From Siphonodentalium dalli (taxonomy: Eukaryota; Mollusca; Scaphopoda; Gadilida; Siphonodentaliidae): a DNA stretch of 64,000 nucleotides. The position numbers and the translations under genes were made by a program. The notes under the pieces were generated by a model. The model had not been told where the DNA came from. It did no database searches and saw only the letters and a list, made by a program, of their open reading frames with translations. This document shows, in pieces, positions 10,871 to 23,499 of this stretch (the first letter of the stretch is position 1; every line of letters begins with the position of its first letter). The stretch is taken from contig CP136064.1 in NCBI GenBank assembly GCA_032622095.1, forward strand, positions 147,810,864 through 147,874,863, written 5' to 3'.

Positions 10871-12933
10871 CCTTCCATTTATATAACCATTTAGTAGTGT
10901 CAAAACATGTGTATGTGAGAGTGACCGATTGACCGATTCAGCGTTAATATACGTAAGGAGAAATTCCATAATTGTAAGCAACGAAAAGCAAAATCGCCTA
11001 CAAAGTCACTTAAATCACGAAATGTTGAGTTGGGATCTTCACCAACAGTGAAGAACATTATTAAGGAACAGATACTTACTGAGAAATATGTACCCCCCAT
11101 TATTTTTTAGACGTTATAAGTTTCCCTGTCAAAACTTCAAATAGTTCCCAGGTTGTGTACTGGTGGAATATGATCTCTATACCGCTCATATGGGTGTTAC
11201 TGTTACACTGAGTAGAGATTCATGGCATGATCTAGACAAGCACAAGCAGCAAACCTGGGGTGACCCACCCCCCGGCAATTTTTTTAAGAGAGACACGGGG
11301 GGGGGGTCATTCACTTTTTTCCATACAGTAGGCCGGGGTGGGTGGGTGGTTCAGCCGCAAAAAAAGTCACTTTTTTCCAAGTGGTCACAGTTGTTTCCTC
11401 TTACAACATTTCTGCAATATAATTGCCTCAAAGTGTTCAGCATCATTGTTATGGTATGTATGACACTTAGATCAGGGCTTAGGGGGGGGTAGTTAGTGTG
11501 GATATAGGCATAATGCTTCTCAGAAATCCCAGTTACAAACCAACACTCACAATTTCGTCTTTTGCATCAGATCACATTGTCAAGTACCAACGCCACTGGT
11601 TCAAGATGAAAATGAACAGTTATGACACCCATGATTAAAGTAAATACAAATGAATAAAGCTATTCATTTATATCATTAATGTTTTCTCATTAGGCCATAG
11701 GGTGGATACACACATGCATGTAATGTTTGTATGTAAAATACATGTATTTTACATGGCCACACCAATAATTGACAACATTAGTCACCTGCGCTCAAGAGGT
11801 TCATTGTTAACAGGCCAGACAAGTGAGTAGTGATAAGCGAAGTAAAACTGTCTGCTATCAGGACATTTAAGGCCAATCCAAAACATGTCTTCTCTTACGA
11901 ATGCGGAAATTAGCCAAGTCTATGTGATATCTGGCATTTTATTAATGCACAAACAACAGAAGCGACACGTCTGGAATTTACAGGCTTGATATTGAACAAT
12001 TTCGACCATGATGTTTGTTTGGCGTGGGGGTCGCGAAAGCTTCAAATCGCTAAGGGACTTAGTTGAATGCATCAGTCGGAATAAACTGGGAAAAAAGGTA
12101 CAATATAATATGTTTTAGTTGAATAGCTCAGAGTTAGCCACACCGCCTGGTAGCTTTCGGGATCACATATAGCCCCAAGTTGGTGGAAATCCTGATCCAC
12201 CACTGCTATGAATATCAAGAGAGGATTGGTAATTATTTAAATAGAACGTCCACTATATGGGTTATCCCACGAACAAATATTTTAAGTGGTCTGGCGACTC
12301 GGTCTAAGATAGCGGTTTATCTATATTCCGACTTAATTGGAACTAGAACCAAGTGCGGTCAACACGTCGGCAATGATTGGGTTATCAGTGGACACATATT
12401 GCATTGTCTATATGATCCATCTAAAACGCCAAATACACGATAATTACATAGATTACATGCATGTGTGCATCCACCCTTAGACCTGATCAGACAGCATAAG
12501 AGGCAAAACATGGAAACCCATCATGTTAGAAAGTATTGAATGCTATTTAAAGCCACATCCAGATTTTTGTTTGATTTTTTAGTTTAATTTATTGTGTTTT
12601 ATTTTTGGACACAATTTCACATCAAAGCCATATGAATGCTGATCAATCTGTTAAAAGCCATGTTGTCAGATGGTATAAGATCGTGTGGGTCCATTACTAT
12701 TTAGCATAAATGTTTTGCCTAAATTTGTATTTTATATTTTCGATACAGTTGTATTTAAAGTGATTACAGACAAGCATTGGAAATATGGTAAAATGTTCAT
12801 GAATCAATTGATAAACAAAAACAAACAGGATAACAATGGGTGCTGCAGGTTTATACGATTCTTATCTGTTCTCACACTTTATAACTGAAACAAATACCAA
12901 GCCTAAATGGTGTGAGACTACAGATTTTTAGGT
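10871..12933. other. Interval without recognisable gene
   Basis: It includes a G/C homopolymer-rich patch (11265-11350, 11485-11495). Frames at 10900-11100, 11163-11492 and 12180-12443 have no family resemblance. An ACATGTATTTTACATG-type dyad occurs near 11735-11755. I see no supported gene. Confidence 0.5.
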
Positions 12934-13143
12934 AAAACATGGGTGGGTACCCTGCATGAAATTGGAACAAAAATCCTTCAAATTAGGGGTGAAATGGCTG
13001 GATTTGGAGGTAAAAGGGGGTGGGTACCCCGCATGAAATTGGAAAAAAAATTCCTTCAAATAGGGGGTGGTGGGTACCCAAGAGGCGGAAAAAAAATTTC
13101 AGCCTACTGTCATGGCACTTTTTTCCGACCCCCCCCCCCCCCC
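12934..13143 (+). repeat. Short tandem duplication ending in a poly-C run
   Basis: The block GGGTGGGTACCC-GCATGAAATTGGAA-AAAAATTCCTTCAAAT is repeated twice (about 12940-13010 and 13018-13075). A third TGGGTACCC follows, then a run of 14 C. The apparent 67-residue frame over it is repeat-derived. Confidence 0.6.
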
Positions 13144-13337
13144 TGAGAGACACAGAATAATTATTTACTCAATTACTGCATGAGAACAGCGCAATATTAT
13201 ATAAACATGTACATTGTAATTTGTATAATTTGTAAACTGCAAATCTTCATTCAAACAAACGCAATTTCAATATTCAAGAAATTTAGAGTTCCCTCTGAGG
13301 ACCCTCTCTTACAACTGAGCTCTGTGTCAGGAATTAA

Positions 13338-13405
13338 GACCAATTGATCTATTTTAGCCCGTTGTGGCTATTATATTTATAGATCGATTGGTGGTTCACC
13401 CTGAC
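13338..13405 (-). repeat. Reverse-oriented copy of the 61-62 kb satellite core
   Basis: Read on the minus strand, this segment shows CACCAATCGATCTATAA...GGGCTAAAATAGA, the same block found in the tandem satellite near 61.55 kb. It is about 60 bp and diverged, indicating that the satellite unit derives from a dispersed repeat. Confidence 0.55.
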
Positions 13406-13460
13406 ATGATAAACTTATAATCAGTAAGATAACTTCTAAGTGCTAAAGTGAATCTGGTAG

Positions 13461-13902
13461 TAAGACTTAAGGGGGAGGTCAAGTGAACAATTTTGAATGA
13501 GGATTTCCATGAAAATCTCCTGAGCAAAAGTACAGAGTTGCACATACTTCTGAGTGTGACTTAATGTGGTATTGAAAACAAAAACTATTTATCTTGCGGC
13601 TCCGCTTTGTAAATTATAAAATTATGCAATAAATATATTTTTGAGAATTTGTTTCTGGAATTATATCAGGTGATTTGTCCTACATTTGAAAAATCAATAT
13701 AAAATTCAAAAATAAATACACCAACATTATAACGGAACAAGTTCCAATCGGACCCGCCAGATAAATACCGGTTGTTTCCAATACCACATCAATTCACACT
13801 CAGGAGTCAGATGCATGTGCAACTCCGTAACTTTTGCTCAGCAGATATGCATGGAAATCCCTATTCAAAATTGGTCACTTGACCTCCTCCTTTAGTCGAC
13901 TT
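13461..13902. mobile_element. MITE/fold-back element with about 120-bp inverted repeats
   Basis: The left arm (13463-13590) and right arm (about 13770-13902) are inverted copies sharing GGAGGTCAAGTGA, CAATTTTGAAT, GGATTTCCATG, CTGAGCAAAAGT, GTTGCACAT and GTGGTATTG in mirrored order. The centre is AT-rich and non-coding. No transposase is present, so it is non-autonomous. The target duplication was not clear. Confidence 0.8.
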
Positions 13903-14666
13903 CTAATTTTATTAATCTAACCAAGTAAGATGGTAAGTGCAAGCTTGTTAATTAAAAGAAGTAAAGACTCATACTTAAAGTTAATTAACAAATCGGTGTT
14001 GTGGTTGTAAAACTAAAAGTTCACTGGAAAATTCAACTTCAGACAGTGACAGAGTGCTGAGAGTGATTGTGAAAGTTTTGGAAATTGGGTCTATAATTAA
14101 TACTCACCGATATTCACACGTCCATAAACAAAACTGCGCAGCTATTCCGGATCTACATGTAGGTCAACATGGTCGTTTATACGAATTCTCCGTTAAAAAC
14201 TTGGAATTTGTCCCAAATCGTACTCGAAATATTTTAAAATCCAAACACTAAACAGTGTGCGATGACGAAATGATATGGCGTCAAGAGCGCGTTATGCACG
14301 TACAACTCGCCGCCAGCTGATTAGTTTTTTTTAATAACAGGTCCGTTTTGTCCCTGCATGACTCGGTTCAATTAATATCGATATTCGTTGGGTATTGCAA
14401 ACATGGATGTTGTCTTTATTGAGGGGGTGGGGTGGCTAAAACGATTTATTGGGGATGGGCGGCTGAATGTAACAATTGGAAAATTCCAACCTAATGGGGA
14501 AAGGATATTTGACTTTAAAAAAAAAGAAATTTCTCAAACTCTGGGAGGGTGTGATCTGGTTCAGATGGATGGGCTGTGCAATTAAAGCCTTTTTAAAGCA
14601 TTGCACAAATTTTTATTATTTTCAGTGACATAATTATGTGTTGAAGTTATGCATGGTCACATAACT
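13903..14666. other. Interval without recognisable gene
   Basis: Short frames at 14054-14251 and 14388-14585 lack family resemblance. No repeat structure is apparent to me. Confidence 0.5.
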
Positions 14667-15381
14667 ATGGGAGGCCGTTTGGCATTTATTAGATAATTGG
14701 ACTTAAGTGTAATTCAATTGCGCTTAAGCTGCTTAATCGCAATTCAATTACGCTCAAGCTCAATTCAATTGCGCTTAAGCTCAGTCACTTAAATCTTTAC
14801 CCAATTGCGCTTAAGTGCAATTCAATTGCGCTATAGCAAATTTTCACCCCTCGAAGATCAAATGAGGTTCATAATAAGGTTTGGCTGGATAGTCATCCTG
14901 CAAACCATTCTATAAGAATTAAGGGGTTTTGTTTATGATGGTTAATAATGGAGCTTAACTGACATTTAAAGTTTTTAATTGTGCTTTAATGCTTTTAAAA
15001 AATTATATAAAAAAATACTAGAGTTCCGGGAAGGAGACATCAATTCTTTGGATATAGGGATGCTGATAATATGTAATTATGGATTATCAGTGTTGTACAC
15101 AGACTCACAGTTGACTGTTGAGTACTCAGGCTAATTAAAACAGGTTAAAATTAGCCCAATGCTCCTCTTGTGTTGCTACTAGGTGATACACCAGGTCATG
15201 CCAATAGTTTATGGATAGGTTAGATGGTAGTTGCAATTACACTTAAGCGCGATTAATTGCACAATATGTGGTATTTGCGCTTAAGCGAAATGATTTGTGC
15301 TTAAGCGCAATCAATTGCGCTTAAGTGCAATCAAATGCGCTTAAGTGCTATTCATTATTAAATGTGAATTTGGCCACCCAT
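14667..15381. mobile_element. Fold-back MITE, copy A, with AAGCGCAATT arrays
   Basis: It starts ATGGGAGGCC and ends GGCCACCCAT, with inverted termini continuing through AAATTCACATTTAATA. Subterminal arrays of the palindromic motif TTAAGCGCAATTGCGCTTAA flank an internal unique part (15020-15240, AGAGTTCCGGGAAGGAGACA onward) that is shared with copy B. No coding content. Its flanks do not show a clear duplication. Confidence 0.75.
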
Positions 15382-16066
15382 AGGATTCATATGGGTAGGG
15401 GTGACTACTAATAACTACTAATACTACTGATAACTACTAATTATGGACCTGATACCCTTAGACAATGACTCTTCGGTCTACATATCGCATATGGCTGTTT
15501 CAGTGTCAATTAATATAATGATTTATGTATAGGACTATACTGTATCAACAAATAACTTCGAACATTATCAGGCTTAGACCATTGTCACATTGTGGATGGA
15601 TCAGATAGTACAATAAAAAAATATTCCTTTATATTGTCATCCAGTTCATCATCTATATATTTAACTCATACCATTTCGATCATCCAATGAAGATCCATTC
15701 ATATGACAGGCTAACAATCAGTAGTTTTCACATATTAGAGAAGTAACAAATGTATTCCTCCTCCAGTAAGTTCATTCGTGTGGCCTAATAGGGATAATAT
15801 GTTGCCTGCTGCTGTTATAACAGTTTATGCGGAAAGGAATATCTGTTTCTTGTCAGGTAACTCCTGATGCCATAAATTTCACCCTCAGAAAAGAACATAA
15901 ATTTAATTTTTACATTCTTTTGTAACTACTTGCTGTTTTTTTTCTTCCATTTGTTTATAATATTATATTCAGTTGTATAAGGATAAACCCAAATTAGTTT
16001 AGTTTTACATTTAAAAAATGTTCATGTTAACATTCAACTGTTGAATTGATTTACAACCACTTCTTC
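15382..16066. other. Interval between the two fold-back MITEs
   Basis: This is AT-rich sequence with a short ACTACTAATA run (15405-15440). No gene or element is recognised. Confidence 0.5.
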
Positions 16067-17136
16067 ATGGGAGGCCAAATTCACATTTAATAGTGAATTG
16101 TACTTAAGAGCAATTAATTGATTTCACTTAAGTGCAAATTATTGCACTTAAGCTCAATTGATTGCGCTTAAGTGCAAATAATTATGCTTAAATGCACAAT
16201 TGCTCTTAAGAATAATTATTTGGACTTAAGCATAATTATTTTCGCTTAAGTGTAATTATTTCGTCTTAAGTGCAATTATTGGTTATATGTAACTAAACAC
16301 CCCTTGTGAATAAATAGGTTTACTCAACCTTAACCTATTGACATATCACCTCTTGTTTTTATTGGTTTGGATGGGTAGAGAGCTAGCTTAACTTCTTTAT
16401 TAAAATGGCTGACTCACAATAACATTACCGTCTGTTTTTGTCGGGGCGACTCGTGATAGCATTATATTATCTTCGGCATTAGTCGGGCGACTCGTGATAC
16501 CATTACTTCTCTATTAGTCAGGGCCACTTTGAGTTTCCAGGCATATATATATACACCATATGGGAGAAGCAAGCCCTCAGTGACATCACGGTCATGATAT
16601 ATGCCCATGGAAATACTATTTATCAATGCAAGAGATAGGTTTTTTTTCCTGATTTAAGTCAATAAGTACACCATATGAGGGAAGCATTCCTTCATGCAGT
16701 TTACACCACATTCATGCTATATGACCATAGTAATGGCCCAAATATGTGCGAAAATACTTTTAACATATTAAATGAAAAAATATAAGAGTTCCGGGAAGGA
16801 GACATCAATTCTTTGGATAGGGATGCTGATAATGTGAAATTTGGGATTATCTTTGATTGTTGTACACAGACTCACAGTTGACTGTTGGGTACTAGGCTAA
16901 TAAAACAAGTTAAATTTAGCCACATGCTCCTATTGTGTTCCCAGGTCTCAGATACACCAGATTATGCCAATAGGTTATGCCTGTATGGGTATATAGGTTA
17001 GATAGTAGTTAAAATTACGCTTAAGCACAATTCATTACGCTTAAGCACAATTCATTATACTGAAGCATAAATGTCATGTTGGTGCTTAAGCACATGCAAT
17101 CACAATTTATTATTAAATGTGAATTTGACCTCCCAT
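16067..17136. mobile_element. Fold-back MITE, copy B, with 8-bp target duplication
   Basis: The termini ATGGGAGGCCAAATTCAC and GTGAATTTGACCTCCCAT are inverted repeats. The flanks read ACTTCTTC (16059-16066) and ACTTCTTG (17137-17144), a 7-of-8 match and so a likely 8-bp target-site duplication, as made by hAT-type transposases. Subterminal AAGTGCAATT arrays and the AGAGTTCCGGGAAGGAGACA internal block (16787 onward) match copy A. The element is non-coding. Confidence 0.8.
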
Positions 17137-17520
17137 ACTTCTTGCCCCAGAAACTGAAACATGTATCTGAGCCCCTATGAGTAATTTTATGAGATTTCTG
17201 GAGTTTTTCATTAAGCTTACGTGATTGGCATTTCTTCCGCATGGTCATTTCACAATCTGTGACGCCTTATCCTTCTATATATTAACCATTTTTCATCAAA
17301 CTTTGATGTTGGTCCCAAACTGCCTTTGAAAAAACTTGCGTTGTATCCTGGAATTTTTTCCTGAATCCCCCCTCCCCAGGAACATGACTATTTGAATTTT
17401 TTGGGGTAGATAGAAGGGTGGGGATACAGCTTTGCTCCATCGGTTTACTATTCTGCTAGCACATTGCACCACATATTGCTCCAGCATTAAATTTCCAATG
17501 CTTACAGCCAACTTATAGTG
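17137..17520. other. Short interval without recognisable gene
   Basis: Only short minus-strand frames are present. They partly overlap the MITE end and show no family resemblance. Confidence 0.5.
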
Positions 17521-17629
17521 TTTTTAAACTAATAGTTTATTAACTGTTTGATAGATCACATCAATATTTATATTTAAAGGGATAAATAGATATTTTGGAG
17601 ATTTGAATGTTGGTAATGTTGAACATACA

Positions 17630-18195
17630 ACACTTTTAACGTTGGAAATATAACGTCGATTAAACAGGATTAAACGTTGGAAAAATAACGTTGATTCAAC
17701 GTTGGAAAAATAACATTGATTCAACGTTGGAAAAATAACGTTGATTCAACGTTGGAATTACAACGTTGTTTCAACATTGATTTATTATTGGATATATACC
17801 ACAAACTCCAATAGCTCTTGCTAATTCCCTATTTCTGTTAATTTAACAACTCTAAATAATGTTGGAAATAAAACGTTGATTCAATGTTGGAAAAATAACG
17901 TTGATTCAACATTTGAATCTTGCAGCTATATGTTCATATCGTTGGCAGAACGTTGGTATACCGTTGGTTGAATTATCGTTAGTTTTTCAACGTTTAACCA
18001 ACATTTAAGTAACGTCGTAGGAATTACGTTTGAAAAACAATGTTGAAAGAACGTTGGAAAAACGTTAGAAATCTAACCGTTGAATAACCATTGGGAATCA
18101 ACGTTGAATCTACGTAGATTCAACGTAGTGAAAACTATCCAACGTAAACTTAACGGTACCAACGGAAAACCAACGTAGAACCAACGTAGCGTTGC
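17630..18195. repeat. 25-bp minisatellite AACGTTGATTCAACGTTGGAAAAAT
   Basis: Near-perfect 25-bp units occur at 17680-17760, grading into degenerate AACGTT-spaced repeats to 18195. The second duplication copy holds the same array (19325-19880). It is the same motif family as at 1-790. Both arrays end in AACGTAGCGTTGCTATCTGG, which may mark the end of the mobile repeat carrying it. Confidence 0.85.
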
Positions 18196-18874
18196 TATCT
18201 GGGCCTACCCCATGCATGTTTACAAACCGTTGAACCCACCACGAACTGAATGGATGTGCTCTCAAGGTCAAACGACGATCTGGACAAAAGGCTATTCTAT
18301 CAGGAAATGCACAATTGTTATAGATGTGTTGGTACCCGACAGTCATGGACACTTTACAAAAAGCGACTGGGAAATACATAATGGGATTTTTCAATGTTTT
18401 GTTACCCCTTCCCAATTTGAAGACAAGTAGAACACACCACGAACTGGAACGATATGCTCATTGACTGAGTGTATGGACAATAGAGAGTTGTATAAGGACG
18501 TACATAATGTATATCTATAGATGGAATGGGTTCAAAAGCATGACCACTTAACGAAAAGTTGGAGGAAAATAAGGGCAAATTTTGAGGAGCCCTACTTTAT
18601 TTGAAGTCTTGAAGACACCTCATGGTGAAATAATATTATCTCAATATTAATTGAGGGTTTGACTAAATGTTAGTTTTTATCAGGATACACACATGACATT
18701 GTTGGTTCCCGAAAGTCTGCAACATGTGGCACTTCACAACAAGCGGCTGGCAAAGTTCACTGTTTTATGTATGCCTACCCCTACCCTAATTGAAGTCTTG
18801 TATGTAAACATGTATACTGAAGGGATTATACTTTCAGTATCATAATATGTTGTGGCCAACACTGTGTGATATAT

Positions 18875-19021
18875 AGAGAATATCCGCATTGTGTAGCTGA
18901 ATACAGAATTTATTTTTGCGAGTATGTGGGCATCTATTTGGCGAGCCTCTAGGCGAGCGAAATAGATGCCACATACGAGCATAAATAAATTCTCTATTCA
19001 GCTACACTATGTGGATGTTCT
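18875..19021. repeat. Long hairpin inside duplication copy 1 (matching one about 20,557-20,703)
   Basis: AGAATATCCGCAT...TGTAGCTGAAT...TTTATTT...GCATCTATTT pairs with the mirrored sequence ending ATGTGGATGTTCT, around a GGCGAGCCTCTAGGCGAGC centre. The arms are about 65 bases. The second duplication copy holds a slightly diverged version. Confidence 0.8.
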
Positions 19022-20888
19022 GTTTATCCACCGAACAATTTTAAATGTATTTTATCGCAGTTTTTGTCCAAAAAAATCGCAAAATTAACAGGTTCCTTAC
19101 AGAGAAGCGATGACCTACGTAGCGACTTTATCTGTATAGTAGAGACTAATTAATTATGAGACAATTTTGTATTCATGCGACTGCACCGCGAAATAGTCCG
19201 CTTTATAATTTTTAAACTAATAGTTTATTAACTGTTTGATAGATCACATCAATATTTATATTTAAAGGGATAAATAGATATTTTGGAGATTTGAATGTTG
19301 GTAATGTTGAACATACAACATTTTTAACGTTGGAAATATAACGTCGATTAAACAGGATTAAACGTTGGAAAAATAACGTTGATACAACGTTGGAAAAATA
19401 ACATTGATTCAACGTTGGAAAAATAACGTTGATTCAACGTTGGAAATACAACGTTGTTTCAACATTGATTTATTATTGGATATATACCACAAACTCCAAT
19501 AGCTCTTGCTAATTCCCTATTTTTGTTAATTTAACAACTCTAAATAATGTTGGAAATAAAACTTTGATTCAATGTTGGAAAAATAACGTTGATTCAACAT
19601 TTGAATCTTGCAGCTATATGTTCATATCGTTGGCAGAACGTTGGTATACCGTTGGTTGAATTATCGTTAGTTTTTCAACGTTTAACCAACATTTAAGTAA
19701 CGTCGTAGGAATTACGTTTGAAAAACAATGTTGAAAGAACGTTGGAAAAACGTTAGAAATCTAACCGTTGAATAACCATTGGGAATCAACGTTGAATCTA
19801 CGTAGATTCAACGTAGTGAAAACTATCCAACGTAAACTCAACGGTACCAACGGAAAACCAACGTAGAACCAACGTAGCGTTGCTATCTGGGCCTACCCCA
19901 TGCATGTTTACAAACCGTTGAACCCACCACGAACTGAATGGATGTGCTCTCAAGGTCAAACGACGATCTGGACAAAAGGCTATTCTATCAGGAAATGCAC
20001 AATTGTTATAGATGTGTTGGTACCCGACAGTCATGGACACTTTACAAAAAGCGACTGGGAAATACATAATGGGATTTTTCAATGTTTTTATTACCCCCTT
20101 CCCAATTTGAAGACAAGTAGAACACACCACGAACTGGAACGATATGCTCATTGACTGAGTGTATGGACAATAGAGAGTTGTATAAGGACGTACATAATGT
20201 ATATCTATAGATGGAATGAGTTCAAAAGCATGAGTACTTAACGAAACATTGGAGGAAAATAAGGCCAAATTTTGAGGACCCCTACTTTATTTGAAGTCTT
20301 GAAGACACCACATGGTGAAATGATATGATCTCAATATTAACTGAGGGTTTGACTAAAGGTTAGTTTTTATCAGGATACACACATGACAGTGTTGGTTCCC
20401 GAAAGTCTGCAACATGTGGCACTTCACAACAAGCGGCTGGCAAAGTTCACTGTTTTATGTAGACCTACCCTACCCTAATTGAAGACTTGTGTGTAAACAT
20501 GTATACTGAAGGGATTATGCTTTCAGTATCATAATATGTTGTGGCCAACACTGTGTGATATATAGAGAATATCCGCATTGTGTAGATGATACAGAATTTA
20601 TTTTTGCGAGTATGTGGGCATCTATTTGGCGAGCATCTAGGCGACCGAAATAGATGCCACATACGGGCAAAAATAAATTCTCTATTCAGCTACACTATGT
20701 GAATGTTCTGTTTATCCACCGAACAATTTTAAATGTATTTTATTGCAGTTTTTGTCCAAAAAAATCAGGTTCCTTATAGAGAAGCGATGACCTATGTAGC
20801 GACTTTATCTGTATAGTAGAGACTAATTAATTATGAAACAGTTTTGTATTCATGCGACTGCACCGCGAAATAGTCCGCTTTATAATTT

Positions 20889-21179
20889 CTAAATAATGCC
20901 GGAAAAATATCATAGCTCGATAAATAGTGACGGTATATGAACCCATATTAAGTCAGTGACCCCATATGAAATCAATATTAGGTGCTTATCAACCATCTTG
21001 TTTTCGGAAACTCTGTCGCCTCGGGAATATTTTTGGTGTATTTTGGCGCCAAGAAAGTGGATATCTGTCGGATATTATTTTCTACGAATTTAAAGACTTA
21101 GTACAATGTACCAAAACATGCATGCGATATATTTGAGGAATTCTAAAGACTCATAAATTAACTATCAAACTCATAGTCA
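20889..21179. other. Short interval, nothing recognised
   Basis: It contains a CCCATATTAAG/CCCATATGAAAT-like direct repeat near 20941-20975. No gene is seen. Confidence 0.45.
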
Positions 21180-21342
21180 TTATCGGTACAGTGAAGTGAT
21201 ATAGGCTACAGTATTACGCCGAGTTGACGATGTCAGATCGCCGTCTCAAACGAGCTGCCGCAGGAAGCGAGTTTGATGCAGCGATCTGACATCGTCAACA
21301 AGACGTGATACTGCAGCCCATATCATTTCACTGTACCGATAA
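21180..21342. repeat. Hairpin/fold-back element of about 160 bp
   Basis: TATCGGTACAGTGAAGTGATAT (21181) mirrors ATATCATTTCACTGTACCGATA (right end 21341). The arms continue through GTTGACGATGTCAGATCGC and its complement, leaving a loop of about 35 bases. It is non-coding. Confidence 0.85.
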
Positions 21343-22241
21343 AGCGTTTATTATATGACACATTTTTGGTTCATCCCATGTCACAAAGGGCAAAACTACC
21401 TCATTACACCATCCCATGTCAAACCCGGGAAAAAGTACTCTATTGAACATTCCCAGTTCCATCACTTATCGATGAATTTATAATTACAGTTAAAGCAGAC
21501 GAATATTTGACTTACGCCGAAAGGTTCCACACAGTGTCCGGCATACAAAAAGTTATTTCATGTTGTAAGTTTATACGATAATGCGCATGCGCAGTTGGTC
21601 AGGATACACGCTAGACAATAGACCTGATAAATAGTTCCCAACTTCCGGTGACCTAATTTCACGGGATATTGATACGGAATTTAAAGGATACTCATTCATT
21701 CATAGAATCCGATACGGCTCACGACCAGACAAGCGTTTTCCGACTGCTCGGAATTTATCGCCAAACAATAGTGGTATTTGTAAGGGATTAGTGGTAGTCA
21801 TATAATAAAACAAGTTATCCTACTTCTGGTGATTAGCCATTGCTTCAATGCGTTGACGATCAACGCCCATGGCGCGTCACTGTGACGTTACGTAAGTTAA
21901 TCGCCATAGACAACACATTTGACTTACCAAATTACAATAAATTACAAACGTTTTCCGACTGCTCGGAATCTATCGCCAAACAATAGTGGTATTTGTAAGG
22001 GATTAGTGGTAGTCATATAATAAAACAAGTTATCCTACTTCTGGTGATTAGCCATTGATTCAATGCGTTGACGATCAACGCCCATGGCGCGTCACTGTGA
22101 CGTTACGTAAGTTAATCGCCATAGACAACACATTTGACTTACCAAATTACAATAAATTACAAACGTTTTCCGACTGCTCGGAATCTATCGCCAAACAATA
22201 GTGGTATTTGTAAGGGATTAGTGGTAGTCATATAATAAAAC

Positions 22242-23236
22242 TAGAATGCACTCAGAGAGATGCCAACGTGCGCAAAAAATGTAATAAAAAATAATTTAAA
22301 AAATAACTTCACTGTATTTTACTTTATTTATTTAATTTAATTTAATTTAATGTTAGCAAAAAAAGACAATTACAATCTTCTATAATTTTATTTATGTGAT
22401 AACAGTGTGGTATTTTGTGATTTCGGAAAGCTACATGGCGAATATACTGTGGCAAATTTAGTTAACGGGTATTTGCCACAGTATATTCGCAATGTACCTT
22501 TCCGAAATCACAAAACACCACACTGTTATCCCCATTATAATGCTCTTCGAACTTAAAAATGTTATTTAGACAAACAAATGGCTCATAATTATCAACGAAA
22601 TGTGCGGCCATAGAAAACACTCAGCCAATTCACGACTTTTATTTTAAATTTAATGCGCTAGATAAAATATAGTCCCCCAATTACCATCGCTCTTATCGTT
22701 AAAAATACTGATAAACATGAAAAATTGCCACCTCAAATAAAAATAAATATGCACAACAATTAGTTTCTGCAAGTACCTGATGTCTTTTTCAAATGTTTAC
22801 CACTTACCCATTGCGGTTTTGATTTTACCACGATCTTGAAGTTGAATTGAAACAATGGGAAATTGTTTACTCAATGCGATGTATTTCACGCCGTGTCTGT
22901 CGCGGTTTCATGTCAAGAAATTTGGTCAAATGATATCGAGACACTGACATTGGTTGGGTATACCGTTGTGTTGTTATGTATTTTCTGAATGTACATGTAT
23001 ACAGGGCGAATGTACTGACTATCAATTTTCGACAAAAGCCACATCGCTAGTTTGTTTATATCAGCAACGAGCTAGTAACGGAAGTCGGTGCCAAGGGCGT
23101 CAACTCTATAATCTACTCCGTAGCGTCGCCGGCATGTACTGCGTAAGGGTGACGTCATGGACTGAAATCGGTAGGGTGACACCAACGTACATACGAATCT
23201 GACTACTCGCCATACTGTTGCGCGAGCGCACGTAAC
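22242..23236. mobile_element. 995-bp insertion in the 215-bp repeat
   Basis: The insertion is defined by interruption of the third repeat copy. AAC precedes the left junction and ends the right one, so a 3-bp target duplication is possible. The insert contains a perfect-looking hairpin (22398-22530), an ATTTAATTTAATTT run (22325-22350) and one 82-residue frame (22954-23202) without family resemblance. Its inverted termini are weak (ACGTGCGC near both ends). The type is unknown. Confidence 0.65.
22398..22530. repeat. Hairpin with about 60-bp arms
   Basis: GATAACAGTGTGGTATTTTGTG mirrors CACAAAACACCACACTGTTATC, continuing through GAATATACTGTGGCAAAT and its complement, with a loop near 22462. 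It may be a nested MITE inside the 995-bp insertion. Confidence 0.8.
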
Positions 23237-23423
23237 AAGTTATCCTACTTCTGGTGATTAGCCATTGCCTCAATGCGTTGACGATCAACGCCCATGGCGC
23301 GTCACTGTGACATTACGTAAGTTAGTCGCCATAGACAACACATTTGACTTACCAAATTACAATAAATTACAATGATGATTAATTAAAGGGATATGCGGGA
23401 TTTTGTCCACTGACATAATAAAT

Positions 23424-23499
23424 ACGTTACGGGACGCTTAATATTGATCTCGTTTCGCCTCACATGACACCATATCCGACCACTAAGCGTCCCGTAACT
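23424..23499. repeat. Short inverted repeat ACGTTACGGGACGCTTA
   Basis: 17-base arms (23424-23440 and 23484-23499) flank about 44 bases. It is possibly the remnant of a small fold-back element. It is followed by a degenerate piece of the 1.69-kb duplication unit (23518-23660). Confidence 0.6.

Larger units (their letters stand above)
17521..20888 (+). repeat. 1.69-kb tandem duplication, two copies
   Basis: Copy 1 (17521-19208) and copy 2 (19209-20888) begin TTTTTAAACTAATAG and end GAAATAGTCCGCTTTATAA. They run in the same order throughout with scattered substitutions and small indels, so the duplication is recent but not brand new. Each copy contains an AACGTT minisatellite, a shared 60-70 residue open frame (18212 and 19900) and a long hairpin. 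The frame has no recognisable family. A degenerate piece of the same unit (GCATGTGACACTTTACGAAAAG) recurs at 23518-23660. Confidence 0.9.
21734..23372 (+). repeat. 215-bp tandem repeat, third copy split by an insertion
   Basis: CGTTTTCCGACTGCTCGGAAT starts at 21734, 21949 and 22164, giving an exact 215-bp period. Copy three stops after GTCATATAATAAAAC at 22241. Its remainder (AAGTTATCCTACTTCTGG onward) appears at 23237-23372. The copies are very similar. No coding content is recognised. Confidence 0.9.

Noticed and set aside
22954-23202. 82-codon frame inside the 995-bp insertion
   Set aside because: There is no family resemblance and nothing in its context supports a gene; probably chance.
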